From Linanthus parryae (taxonomy: Eukaryota > Streptophyta > Magnoliopsida > Ericales > Polemoniaceae), in contig JALGPY010000010.1 of assembly GCA_023055425.1 (NCBI GenBank), positions 22,894,363-22,958,362 of the forward strand: DNA of 64,000 nt, given 5' to 3'. A model generated the notes under the pieces. It did no database searches. It saw only the letters and a list, made by a program, of their open reading frames with translations, and had not been told where the DNA came from. Of this stretch, positions 10,528-22,434 are shown piece after piece (position 1 is the stretch's first letter; each line of letters starts with the position of its first letter). A program made the translations under genes and the position numbers.

Positions 10528-13309
10528 TAGGAGATGATCTTACCCCCGATATCCGCCAGGGGAATTTCTTTGAGTGCCTTTCTTTGAAATGCCTTTTGCT
10601 TTATACACTTTGTCGAACTAGGTCTTTGCAATCTACCCGGTTGTGTAATTGATTGCTTACAAGTTGGTAGCATGGAAGTGGTCCCAAGTTGTCAGTGACA
10701 AATTTGGTTGCATGACACTATTATCCTTGCAACCATAATGTTCAGAACCCTACAATAGTTTCTCTCACTAAAAACATTCAATTTCGTAGGTTTTCTCTCT
10801 CTAAGAACATTCAATTTTGTATATGTTCTACCTAAAAAATTACACTTAGAAATTACTCCAACTGTAAAATTTATGAATGCAGATTCCTCCAACCTTAAGG
10901 CCTTCGAAATTCTTCTCAATTGTCACTCTCATTTTCTCATGTTCTCACATTTTCTCTCTCCAATCTGTCTCATTATCTTCAATTGTTCTTGAACCTCCTG
11001 AATCAGAGTCAAGGTAAACTCTAAATTTGTTCAGATTGTTGTAGTTTTTCATCATATATTTCCCATAGTGTTAGCTATGATCCTTTTTAGTTAAAATTTT
11101 ATTTATTTTTTTCTCTTCATTTGTTTATGTTTATCTGTGTTATGTTATCTATGTTTTTTCATTCTGGTTATGCCAATGTAAGACTCGTCTGGGACTTATT
11201 AGGCAAGACTGAGACGAGAAAGCGGTGAGCTTGCTCGTCCCAGTCTTTGATTCACTTGTCTGGGAAATTAGCCATACGAGTGAATGAAGACTAGGACGAC
11301 CATTAAACTCGTCTGAGAAAATCACCCAGATGAGTCAGACGAACTTGATGAGCCAGCCATTGCTCGTCTTAGTCTTGGCTCACCCATTTTTGACTAAGGT
11401 CCGGGAGAAAAAATGTTGTAGAATTGGACGAACTCTTTAGGGCTACAGGTACGTGTCATCTCAAGCACAGAGTACGCGGTAAGAGCTAATGACCTGAAAA
11501 TTTATGTGGTGAATTTTTAACCTCAAACTGTCATCTAACACTGATCGTGTGGAGAATACCAAACTACTCGTACATGTGTGTGCTTGCGCATCCAAACTTT
11601 GGAAGCTTGCCCATTACGATGTGAAACACGACATGGAGGTCATGTACAACCATGCTAGCGCGTTCGACACTTCTACTCCATTGAATATTTTCAGAAGGCC
11701 TACAGTGGAACTATTCACACTGCTCCCAACCACACATAGTGGGACATGAACAGTTTAGCTTCATATATAAGAGCATTCCGGCCATTGCCTCCGAAGAAAT
11801 TTTTGACACTTGGGCGGCACTAGGAGACCGGTTTCAAGTCCACCACCGAAACCATATTTTCAAAGTAAGTGGATTATACAAATGTGGCAATTTCGGTCGA
11901 AAATGACACTCAAGAAAAACTTGCACTTATGAACCGTAATATCTTGCTATTGTATTAGTATATTATAGATAATCGTTATTTTGTGTTTGTAATCGATAGT
12001 CGTTGTAGACATTATCGGTAACCGTTATTCGATGTTTGTTGCCAACAGTCACCGTACTAGTTTGCTATCGATAGTCGCTGTTCGGGGTTTGTTATCGATA
12101 CACAATTACAAAAAAAAGTTTCATTCCACAACCACATAGATATTACAAATAGCATATCCTGCCCTTTCTTGCACCATTTCCATCGATACCAGGGAAGTGA
12201 AAAGCAGTCATCCAAATCAAAGTACAGTAACCTATCTTCTTTTCTATAAGGTTGTCTTCCCGACCTATCCCACCCCTAATCAGATTTGACTCAATTAAGC
12301 ACTCTATCATTCTGATGACATACCAGGCTGTCGAAAACCTTTTTGGGTCGCAAACCTCTTTTCTTTCACCTTGAAATAGTGTTCAATTCTTCAACGGATC
12401 TTTCAATAATGCATTTCTCGCTTTGCACCCACCAAATTCCTTCAGCGGTGTAGGGAAATGCTTACAAAGACGCTCCAAATCTCATTGTAACACCCCTAAT
12501 TTTCAAGCCGGCTCTAAGAGCAGAATCAAGACTTCGGGGGAAAATGTGTAGATAATGTGTCATGTCTTTAAAGTTGGAAAGTTGTAGTTTGGCCATTTTT
12601 TAAAGTTGTTAGAATAAATTTGAAGCACTTGAAATATTTCGGTTCAGATTGATAATTATCAAAAAATTATAATTATGACCATGAACTTTTCTTTATTTCA
12701 TTTAGAGCCCCTCTATGTGTCACACATGCAAGTTAAGCATGTGGCACTTGGTGACAAGAGCCAAACACTCACTCATGCTAGAAACTTCTCATCACATCTC
12801 TTTTGGAGACAAAAGCCTCCTCCTTCATCAGCTTCTTCTTCTTTCTCTGTAGAACCACCAACCTCTCCACCATGAAACCACCACCAAGGCAGCCACCCTT
12901 TACTTTCTTTAAATAAAAAACTGATGCTATCACAACACCTCCTCGGCCCACTGAGTAATACACACGGATTAATTTGAGACTTCGTCGAGTTTTGATGTCA
13001 AAATCGAAGGTAACAACACAAGAACCCTAGCTTGATTTATTGTCAAATTCTCTCTGCATGTTGTATACCGAAGAATCTAACCATTATACTCGAATTCCTG
13101 AGGTCGAGGGGAGTCTAACGTACCCTCTCTCATCACCTGAGTCACCATATTCGACCTCGCCGGATTATGGGTTGAAGAAGCGAAGGGAACGGGCAGGGGG
13201 ACCGAAGGGAGGTCCAGAAACTCCTCTCAACGTGTCTTTTCATTCTCAATATTTTTCCTATTGATATCTAGCTGATATAGAGCTCATATTTGGCCTATAA
13301 ATCACCTAC

Positions 13310-13364
13310 TGACGCGATTTCTTAACGAATATGCGCAAGTGCACGGTCAAGTAATATAGGGGTG
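13310..13364 (-). repeat. Stub of an Athila-type LTR cut by Copia-B
   Basis: The sequence TGACGCGATTTC followed by GCGCAAGTGCACGG and AAGTAATATAGGGG resembles, in order and spacing, the outer end of the Athila LTR at 22435 (TGATGCGC, then CGCAAGTGTACG). It stops exactly where the copia LTR begins. The rest would lie beyond the right edge of the window. Confidence 0.45.
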
Positions 13365-14848
13365 TGTTGGAGTTGTGCCCTAGAGGCAATCAATTAATTG
13401 TGACATTTATGGATTTACGATTCATTATGTTATTGATATAGAGATATGATAACATGAATGAAGTCCTTAGAATATAAACGTTATATTCTTAAAATATCCC
13501 TACTCGATTATAATGACTAATAGGACAATCATCTATAGACTAGTATGGGGTTGGATTGATATGGAGATATCATGATCCAACACATGGGTATGCATTAGGA
13601 GTAATGGCATAATGGATTGACCCATCTCCGAGAAGGCTACATACACGTTATGTTAAGTCACAAGCGCTTCTCGCGGTGCAACGGTATTGTCATCCTTAGA
13701 CTTGAAGTCACTAGATATTCTAGTTGTGGATTATTGTGATATTGGTAGCGTCAAACGCTACACCGTAACTGGGTAGTTATAAAGGCGTGTACTGGATACA
13801 ATAAGAAGCAAGCTTAGAGATCGTAGTGGATGTAGATAGAATTTGTCCCTCCCACATAACGGGAGCAAATATCCTAGGCCACTCGAGAGATAGTGCTTAT
13901 AAAATGTCTGGCCAGACTCAAATAAATCAATATGGGATATTGATGTTATTTGCACGAATAAGGCTATTTCCAGGATCGAGAAACTATGGATTGGATATAC
14001 GAGTGTGACTTGTATGTCTCGTGTCCAATCCGGATATTGAGACAAAGGGATGAGACAATTACTTGCACGAGGTTTGTCATGATGACTATTCTATTTGTTG
14101 GCTAGAATGAATGTCTTGCTAGAGGCCGCTCCATATTAGTATATAGTTACTATCAACTAAATAGAGCCTATGGGGTCACACGCCATATAGGGGTGAACTA
14201 TACATGGAAAATAATTAATTAATATGATTAATTAATTAGAAGGATCAAATTGCAACAACTTGCTAACTTAGTAGGACTAATATGCAAGTTGGCCTAATTC
14301 ATGTAGAGACATGATTAGGATTTGCCAAGGTGGACTAATTCATGTAGAGACATGATTAGGATTAATGGGCAAATAGAACTAATCCATGTATGGACATGAT
14401 TAGGACTAGGGGACTAATCCGAATTCTAGTAGGACTAGAATAAGGCCTTTAGGTAGTTAACAAAGAGTTGTTGGACTATATAAAGGATGCTCCTTCCTTC
14501 CTTCCCAAACTAATGCTCATAACATAAGCGAGTGGGAGAGAAAAGGAGAGAGAGAGAGCAAGTCCTAAAAGGGGCCGAAACCCCTTGGGATTGCCGCCCC
14601 CTACCCGTCGTCCTAAAGGGTGTCGCCCCACCTCTTGGTGCTCCATTTTTGCTTGGTTCCTTCTTCCTCCTCCATTCTTCCTAGCTAGCACAAGGATTTG
14701 GAGGATCTAGATCTCACCTCTAGGCGTGGATCAACCGTAGATACGTGACGCAATTCGCGTTTGAAGTCATCAAAGGAGAACCCTAAGGTGTGTTATTGAT
14801 TTCTTCCTTTACCATCGTTATGTCTCTTGACTTGTGATCCTTGGAGGG
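13365..14848 (+). repeat. 5' LTR of Copia-B, 3' end deleted
   Basis: Starts TGTTGGAGTTGTGCCCTAGAGG, aligned to the Copia-A LTR start (TGTTGGAATAGATGCCCTAG). It carries the same landmarks, including the TATA-like TATATAAAG at 14477-14485. It ends in CCTTGGAGGG, where the sequence jumps to the leader (TTTGGGCATCC). The terminal 60 or so bases of the LTR and the primer site are absent. Confidence 0.85.
14477..14485 (+). promoter_or_regulatory. TATA box in Copia-B LTR
   Basis: TATATAAAG in the context GTTGGACTATATAAAGGA, conserved at the same place in the Copia-A LTR (57330-57338). This is the likely core promoter of the element. Confidence 0.6.
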
Positions 14849-15670
14849 TTTGGGCATCCTTGGGGAAGAAGGAGTTCTTCCAAAACAAGGAAACAACCAA
14901 ACTTGGGCACCAAGCAAGGGAGTTGTTTTGGAAACAACTCCTTAAGAGGTTCGGCCCCCCTAAAGGGACCGCCCCTCTTGCTTGCCGCCCAAGCTAGGCC
15001 GCCCTAGGGGCCGGGGCAGCCCTAGCCCGCGGCCTAGCCGCGTGGGCTAGGGGCCGGCTGGCCCTAGGGCCTTGCAGTTCACCTTTTTGGGCCCGGGCAA
15101 TTGGATTGTTGGGGCCATGGACCGTTTTAACCCTAGAATATCCTAAAATCAATTAAAATTGACCAAGCGCGTTAAAATTGAATTTTAACTGTTTATGTGC
15201 AATTCGCATGGTGATCGGATATGGCCTTAGGATGTGGTTTGATGTGGATGTTTAATTTTTGTGGTTTGGTTTACGGCCTGTGAGCTGATCAATTAATTGT
15301 AATAATTAATTAGGGTTTTTATGGCCTGCGTGCCATTCTTTTCTCAACTTGTGAGATTTATTTTATTTAGTATAGTTGTTAGCTAGTGCTAGATAGAGTA
15401 GATTGTTAGCCAAGATTGAAGACAAGAAGCCCAAAGCCAAAGGGAGCAACAAAAGATGGAGCATGGAAGCATTCCACATGACTATGAAGGATGGACCAAA
15501 AGATGAAGACGCACGGAGATGTGTTTGCTTTTAGGGTTCATAGATAATTCCATTGGCTTGGAATTATCTTAGTCTAGAAAAGGCCATATTCACATCACGT
15601 TTTATTTTTGTTTTGTGGTTGCTTATTTTATTGTCTTATTATTTTGTGGTTGGTGTATGGATGATGCATG
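14849..15670 (+). other. Copia-B untranslated leader, first part, with Tat target site
   Basis: Colinear with Copia-A 57983-58795: a GC-rich stretch (about 14950-15080, CCGCCC/GGGCCGG words) followed by AT-rich sequence. It ends in GCATG (15666-15670), the target site duplicated by the Tat insertion. It has no coding potential. Confidence 0.8.
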
Positions 15671-16297
15671 TGTAGATACTGCTTTCTGAGCTGACAGATC
15701 TTGGCCACGTGGCGGCCATCCAGCACACCATATTGTGCTCCACACACACCGGATCACCATCCGAGCTGATCCATGTGGGGGCTGCGAGACAGAGCCCTCG
15801 CATACCACTGCACGGGACTTGTAGGGACTTTGTGGTTTGGAGGCTAGAGTAAGCCCTGTCGCGTGCGAGCCAAGCCCGCACGCGACCTTTAGTAACTGTT
15901 TTGAGAGATTTATGGCACGAGCTCCATAAACCCGGTCAATCCGGTCAAACCCGGTCAACCTCGTAACGGTTCCGGTATTCGCGCACCACGTGCTGTAACG
16001 GTTCCTATATACTCGGACGAACGTGCCGTTATGGTTAAGCTAATTAAGCCGCCATCAATGGGCGCATTAACCACACTACAACGGTCATGTTCTCCAGTAT
16101 ATATGGATCGTCAACCTTTCCATACAAAGGAGAACACACTCGCCATACGCGGAAGCTCTTCCAAACCTCTGTCTCTCTCTCAGACGTTACTACTGCCTTA
16201 CTCTCTCCCTACACACAACCCCACTCTTCCTGTGCGATCCCTGATCCACTACATACGGTGTACATGGAGGTCTCCTCGCCGGAATCTCTTGTGCACA
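15671..16297 (+). repeat. 5' LTR of the Tat element
   Basis: 627 bp, TG...CA. It includes a palindromic G-box CCACGTGG at 15705-15712, a second CACGTG at 15987-15992, three GGTCAA words at 15934-15958, three related GTAACGGTT/CGTTATGGTT words, and TATA-like runs near 16006 and 16098. ORFs over this region are shadows in an LTR, not genes. Confidence 0.95.
15934..15958 (-). promoter_or_regulatory. Cluster of three W-box-like sites in the Tat LTR
   Basis: GGTCAA occurs at 15934, 15943 and 15953; on the minus strand these read TTGACC, the WRKY-factor W-box core. The cluster is repeated unchanged in the 3' LTR (43973-43997). It lies roughly 50-150 bp upstream of the TATA-like sequences. WRKY control is inferred from the motif only. 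Confidence 0.4.
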
Positions 16298-16300
16298 TTT

Positions 16301-16318
16301 TGGTGAACCCGACGTGAA
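16301..16318 (+). promoter_or_regulatory. Primer-binding site of the Tat element
   Basis: TGGTGAACCCGACGTGAA begins three bases after the LTR terminal CA, the expected position of a tRNA primer site. I have not assigned the tRNA. Confidence 0.65.
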
Positions 16319-16337
16319 CTTACCAACAAAAGCAACC

Positions 16338-18134
16338 ATGTCTCAGGAGGATGATGTCAGCAACAGATCGCCTTCCATCGAAGCACCATCGGGAGACGAG
16401 ACCCGCCGTACTCCTACGACTCCCGGCGAGACGCCGACGCTAGAGTCCTTGGACGCTACTGTTCAGGGTCAGGCGAAAGCCCTCAAAGCTCAGTCTGCGC
16501 AATTAGAACGGATCTTAGCCGTTCTCGGCACCCTTGCGCCAAACCCGTCGTCAGCCGCCGCTGCCCCTCAAGGAGGAGGAGCCCCTATTGCTCCAGGATC
16601 GGGAGTGTCAACCACACCTCCCAACTCCAATCTGCAGACTCCACCGGCGACTACGCAGCTGCCGTCGGTTCAAGGGTCAACAGCTCAGATGTTGCCTCTT
16701 GCTGCACACACTCCTCAGCCCTCGGCTTTGGCGTCTAACCCAACTCTGCAGTACCCTTTGCCTCCCCCGACGGCGATCTGGGGAAATACAGGTAGTCAGT
16801 ATGCTCCCAACCCTCCGACGGCGCATGTGTCGCCACCGCCTACGGCAACTCCGCCATCGACTACCGAGGGGAGCATTCCAGAATGCATGACGTCTTTGCA
16901 GAAACGCGTGGACACTATCCTGGCTCATTAGTCATTCGCGGATACCATTATCCCGAAGTTGGACAACGATCCGCCTATTCCACGAGAGATCTATCTCATG
17001 CCTAACCCGGCGGGGTACAAGGCTCCCAAATGGGATAAGTTCGAGGACGTCAATGGAAACGCTCATGAGCATGTCATGCGTTTCATTGATGTCATGGGTC
17101 CGTACGGAGCCGATCCCAAACTGCTGATGCGGGAGTTCCCAAAATCTTTTGGGAACGTAGCATACAAATGGTACCGAACATTGGAGGCCGGGTCCGTGAA
17201 GACTTGGGACGACATGGTCCAGAAGTTCTATACCAAGTTCTTCCAGATGGAAGAAAAGGTCACAATGATTCATCTCTCGCGGATGTACCAGAAGCGCGAA
17301 GAGGACGGAATCACTTTCATTAAGAAATTCAGGGCGAAATCCTTGGAGTGCAAAGATCCAATGCCCGAAAGCCGGCTGGTAGAGATATGCCTGCAGTGCA
17401 TGCGAGACGAATACAAAGGTATGCTCATCAATTTGCAAACACCTACGTTTTCAAAACTAATTGAATGCACGAAGAACATCGAGCCTATAGTCGAGAGACA
17501 GAAAAAGAAGAGCGCTCCAGAGCGACCTGCGAGCGGCACTACTTACAAGATCGGGAAGTTCAGCTACAAGAGGGGACGCGAAGCTGAGGTCAATACAGTT
17601 TCGCCCCAGAAACAAGCGAAGGTTGCGAACTTCGATATACCGCCTCTGCCATGCTCGGTAGAGGAAGCAAGCGACCTCTGCAGACAGTGGCGCAAGGACG
17701 GTGTCCTACCGCCACTCGAGAAGATACCCTCCAAGGAGATGGTGAGAGACCCTAAGTGGTGCGAGTACCACGGCAAGGTCATGCATCCCACGGCCGAGTG
17801 CAAGAAGCTCAGGTTCGCGTTCGATCAGAATATGAAGAACGGCGAGCTTATCGTCAGTGATCACCGGAAGGATGTGCGCAACAACCCGCTTCCCGCACAT
17901 GCGGAGCAGGGCTCGAAGGGCAAAGAGGTCGCCATGATCTTGATCGTCGACTTGGAAGAATTCGCAGAGGATGGTCTACCCATCGTCGCTGAAGTCCATG
18001 AAGATGAAGACTACAGCATGGACACGGAGGATGAACGCGCCGACCGGATGAAAGGGTCGCATGGCTTCAGCAGGTTCTTCGACGAGATGAATTTCTCGGA
18101 GAAGTGCCAAACAGATATGACGAAAGCGATCTAG
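16338..18134 (+). pseudogene. Tat gag, one reading frame with an internal stop
   Basis: Gag forms the virus-like particle that packages the element RNA. The first true ATG after the primer site is at 16338 (MSQEDDVSNRS). The N-terminal 200 or so residues are Ser/Pro/Thr-rich and low in complexity. A TAG at 16929-16931 interrupts the frame, which then continues in phase with IPREIYLMPNPAGYKAPKWDK. The gag core motif WYRTLEAGSVKTWDDMVQKF (about 17170-17230) matches the plant retrotransposon gag family. A CEYHG..MHPTAEC motif (about 17758-17805) is the zinc-like element seen before protease in Tat elements. The frame ends at a second TAG, 18132-18134. Gag, protease and RT all share this frame and are separated only by single stop codons. 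Confidence 0.85.
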
Positions 18135-18950
18135 AGAATAGCAGAAGACTATGAGGAGGATCTTGTAGTGTCTAACGGGAAAGTCATCAGAGCGTCTCGC
18201 TCTACAGAAAAGATTATGACCTTTTCTGCCAGCGACAAAAAGACAGATGCTAGCCACCAGAGACCTCTGTACGTAACCGCCATCATCAACGGCGTCGAAT
18301 TCAAACGAGCATTCGTCGATGGAGGAGCAGCGGTCAACGTCGTTTCGCTCCACACACTGAAGCTAGCAGGGATCCCCGAGCACAAGATCGTCAGACGTCC
18401 ATCCCCGCTGATGGGATTCGGAAGCGACTCTAGAATGACGATCGGTTGGATCCGCCTGGGCGTTCAGATTGGCAAAATCAAGTGCTCAGCAAAGCTCTAT
18501 GTCATAGACGCGAACACCACTTACCACATGATTATAGGTCGAGCCTGGATTCATCGCTTCGACGCAGTCCCTTCAACGGCTCACCAAGTTATGAAAGCCA
18601 TCTGGAACGACAGAGTAGTCGAGATACCGGCTTCGACGAACCCATTCAACCTGGACGAGGCACATCTCAGCGAGGCAGTGTGGTTCACTGAGATGGCGGA
18701 CGAGCAAACCCCCGGACCATTCAACCCTACTCCTTTGCCTCTCTGGGAGGACATTAAGGACCAGTCGCCTGCGGGAGTAATGGTGACAAGGGAAGATGCC
18801 AAGGAAAAGCCGCCTACACGCGAAGAGGCGCCGCGTATCGCATATCATCGAAAGAACGTGTATACTCTGAAGAGGATCGCAAAGCATGACCCCGAGGGCA
18901 AGGAGATAGAGAGCTTCTACGCCAATGGGAAGAAATGCTATCGCATATGA
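18135..18950 (+). pseudogene. Tat aspartic protease region
   Basis: This retropepsin-like protease cleaves the polyprotein. It is in phase with gag and continues directly after the TAG at 18132. The active-site motif is FVDGGAAVNVV (about 18312-18344), with DGG in place of DSG/DTG, the usual Tat form. Further protease-fold signals are MGFGSDSRMTIGWIRL and TYHMIIGRAWIH (the ILGR-like flap/helix motif, about 18520-18555). The frame ends at TGA 18948-18950, after which the RT frame continues in the same phase. It could have been expressed only as part of a fused polyprotein. Confidence 0.85.
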
Positions 18951-21900
18951 AGGTGCGCGGGGATGTCCTCACGCGGGCATGGGGATATCCCTGGGCAAAT
19001 CAATCAAATCGAGCAAATGGCGCCGACGGAAAAGCCAACACAGGGCGCTCCAGACGAGAAACTTAAAGAAGCACCTGAATGCATGGAAGACAGGCCCAGG
19101 CCACAGAAGCAAGAGCTAAAGGAAGTGTTCCTCAGCCCGAACGAGGAAAAGAAAAGGCCAGTCTTCCTAAGTGCGGACCTCAAAAGCGAAGAGGAACAAG
19201 GACTGCTACAGCTCCTAACTGAATACAAGGATGTGTTCGCATGGGAATATGATGAGATGCTAGGTCTGGATACAAGCATCACCATGCACCGTTTAGACAT
19301 CATCCCAGGGTCTAAACCGGTCAAGCAGAGCACAAGAAGCTTCAGACCAGAGCTTAACGTGAAGATTAAGCAGGAGATTGTCAAACTCCTAGATGCCAAG
19401 TTCATAGAGCCAAATCATCATCCCACATGGCTGGCCAACATCGTGCCAGTGGTGAAGAAGAACGGACAGCTCCGCATCTGCGTGGACTTCCGAGATCTCA
19501 ATCGCTTCTGCCCTAAGGACGATTTCCCACTGCCCAACATCGATTTGCTCATCGATTCAACAGCGGGCCATCGCATGTTTAGTTTCATGGATGGTTTCAG
19601 TGGATACAACCAGATCAAGATGGACCCCGAAGACGCGCGGAAAACTGCATTCATCACTCCGGTGGGGGTGTTCAACTACACAGTAATGCCGTTCGGTCTT
19701 AAGAACGCGGGCGCGACCTATCAGCGGGCCATGATGGCTCTATTCCACGACATGATGCACAAAGAGGTGGAATTCTATGTGGACGACCTGGTGGTTAAAT
19801 CCAAGCACGAAGCAGATCACCTCGCAGATCTGCGAAAGGTGTTCAATAGATGCAGGAGCTTTCAACTGAAGATGAATCCCATGAAATGCGCGTTTGGGGT
19901 GACATCAGGGAAATTCTTGGGATGCGTGGTTCATCGCCAGGGGATTGAGCCTGACCCCGCGAAAGTATCAGCTATCACTGGCATGACGCCGCCCCATAAT
20001 CAGAGTGCATTAAAGACATTTTTAGGAAAGCTGTCCTATCTGCGGAGATTCATCCCAGCAATTGCCGAAATCACATGCTGCTTCAGCACTCTTCTCAAGA
20101 AGGACGCCGTGTACAACTGGGCTCCGGAGGACGAAGCCGCATTCGAAAAGCTGAAGGATTTACTCACGTCCTCGAAAATAATGATCGCACCCCAACTGGG
20201 ATCACCGCTTCTACTATATCTGACATCAACAAGGAGATCTATAGGAGCGCTCTTGGCTCAGGAATATGAAGGCGAAGAGAGGCCTATCTACTACATCTCT
20301 CGCATCGTACAGCCTGCTGAATCGAGGTACACAGACATCGAACGTCATTGCCTTGCCTTATTCTTTGTGATAGAGAAGTTGAAACACTATTTTGCATCAC
20401 ACAAAGTAGTAGTGGTCACCAAAAGCGACCCTATACGATATTTGCTTACTCACACTACTCCGGGCGGGAGATTGGCGAAATGGTACATGACCATCTCTCA
20501 ATACGATATCACATGCGTACGACCGCGAGCGATCAAGTCGCAGGCGGTAGCGGATCTGTTGGCACAGTTCCCCGACAATAGCCACGAACCCGTGATCGAA
20601 GAAGAGCTCGAAGGCCCTGAAATCTACGCAATCGACGTGCCCTATTGGACCCTCCACTTCGACGGTTCGTCAACCAGGAAAGGCGGAGGCATTGGGATAG
20701 TCTTGACAAAACCAGATGGGGAGGTCATACAGATGTCCGCAAAGCTCAACTTCGCAGTCACGAACAACGAAGCAGAATACGAGGCTCTCATCGCGGGGCT
20801 CCGTGCGGCGAAAGCTTTGGAAGTAAGCAACTTAACAGTCATGGGAGATTCCAAGCTGATTGTCAAGCAAGCCTCGGGCGAGTATGGTTTGAAGGAGATC
20901 AACCTCCTGTCTTACCGCACCCTAGTACAAAAGCTGATGCAGCAATTCTGCGATGTGAAGTATGAGCACAAGCCCCGAGCAGACAACAGGCACGCAGACG
21001 CCTTAGAAACCTTGGCATCCAAGGTCAACACAGACAAATGTCCCGCAAGGATTTCAATTGAAGTGCGAACATCGTCGGCACTGACAGAAACTGCGTGCGA
21101 CAACGAACGCTTGGATGATGCAGATTGGAGAAAAGCAATCCTACAAGCTATTGCGAAAGGCACCAGCAGCGAAAGCTGGGCACTCACAAAAGGATACTGT
21201 ATCCACGACAACACCCTTTACTACAAGGGGCCTGGAGGAATACTCATGCGATGCGTCTCCGAGCAAGAGGGACAACAGCTGTTAGAAAAGATTCACCAAC
21301 ACGCTTGCGGAGAAAGCGAGGTGTCAATCTACAGAAAGGCTCAGAGGTATGGAATTCATTGGCCTGACATGTCAACAGCCGCAGCCCTAATACAAGGAAA
21401 GTGCGAAAGTTGCGCACTAATCAAAGATTCTCTACTCATCGCCCTAATCGATGACGACACGGATTGGAGGAAGCCACTATTTGATTTCCTCACCCAAGGC
21501 ACCGCGCCCGAATCGAGAAAAGAAGCCGAGAAATTGAAGAGGAAGGCGTCTCGATATGTGGTACAGGAAAATCTACTTTGGCGAAAAGGTCATGAGGGCA
21601 ACTTGCTGCGGTGTCTAGACGACAAAGAAGCACAAGAAGTCATGGACCTTTCCCATCAGGTAGAACATCAAGGGGGTGCGAAATTATGCAGACAGCTCCT
21701 CTCAATCGGGCATTTCTGGCCCACGATGGAGGTCGATTGCCGCACCAAAGTGCGACACTGCCAGGAATGCCAATTCAAAGGGAACCTAGTGCACGCTCCC
21801 GCCGTGGATCTACATGCACTAGGGACGCCGTGGCCATTTCACACATGGGCTCTGGACTTCATCGGTCCCATCCGACCGACGTCGCATGGGAACCATTTCA

Positions 21901-22434
21901 TTCTCACCGCAACTGAGCTGTTCACCAAGTGGGTGGAAGCGATACCACTAAAGACGGCAAATGCACTGGCTGTGGTCAACTTCATCCAGGAAAGCATCAT
22001 ATGCAGGTTCGGAATCCCAAACACCATCCTTTCAGATAACGGTACTCCTTTTGTTAATCGCCAGGTAGCTGCGAAATTAGCGGAGTACAATATCAGGTAG
22101 ATCTGTTCTACCCCTTATTACCCAAAGGGAAATGGACAAGCTGAAGCGACCAACAAAACGCTGTTGAGAATTTTGAGCAAAATGGTCGCAGATGACCACA
22201 AGAAGTGGGCTGATTCTCTAAGCATAGCTCTGTGGGCCTACCGGACTTCTTTAAGGACACCCACTGGGGCCTCGCCATCTATTATGTTACGGGGCCGAAG
22301 CTGTAGTACCTGCGGAGGTCAGAGTCAATTCGGCAAGGCTGGCCTTCCATGCACTCTATGAAAATCAACGCGATCACGACTTAGTCTTGCTGGAGGAAAA
22401 GCGAGAACAAGCCAAGAGAACCAACAAGCGGTAC
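18951..22434 (+). pseudogene. Tat reverse transcriptase, dual RNase H and integrase (N-terminal and core)
   Basis: These enzymes copy the RNA genome and insert the cDNA. The long open stretch is 18963-22100. RT: VCVDFRDLNRFCPKDDFPLP and the catalytic box FYVDDLVV (about 19770-19795). A degenerate RNase H follows (LLYLTSTRRSIGALLAQE, where the usual first Asp is missing). A second, archaeal-type RNase H (about 20640-21030) keeps its acidic residues: HFDGSS, NNEAEYEAL, MGDSKLIVKQ and ADNRHADALE. Integrase has a zinc-binding segment (H..H, then CQEC at about 21763) and core (WALDFIGP, LSDNGTPF, GNGQAEATNK). A TAG at 22098-22100 breaks the integrase core, and a frameshift lies near 22280. The Athila element is inserted at 22434/22435, after ...KREQAKRTNKRY. 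Confidence 0.9.
22430..22434. repeat. Target-site duplication of the Athila insertion (left copy)
   Basis: GGTAC, repeated at 36102-36106 directly after the right LTR. Removing the insertion together with one copy makes the integrase coding sequence continuous. Confidence 0.95.

Larger units (their letters stand above)
9291..13309. other. Intergenic DNA with MITE-like insertions and degenerate repeats
   Basis: No supported gene. It contains the two MITE candidates listed separately. At about 11170-11420 a region repeats CTCGTCT/AGACGAG and GCTCGTC-CAGTCTT motifs in both orientations. A loose repeat of ATCGATAGTCG/TTGTTATCG-like words lies at about 11940-12110. From about 12485 (TGTAACACCCC) a sequence could be a gypsy LTR start but has no partner in the window. 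Confidence 0.4.

Noticed and set aside
12485..13260. LTR of a gypsy element starting TGTAACACCCC
   Set aside because: Only a start-like motif is present. No end, primer site or partner LTR can be found in the window.
16534..16890. 118-codon Arg/Leu-rich ORF
   Set aside because: Shadow frame of the low-complexity Tat gag N-terminus.
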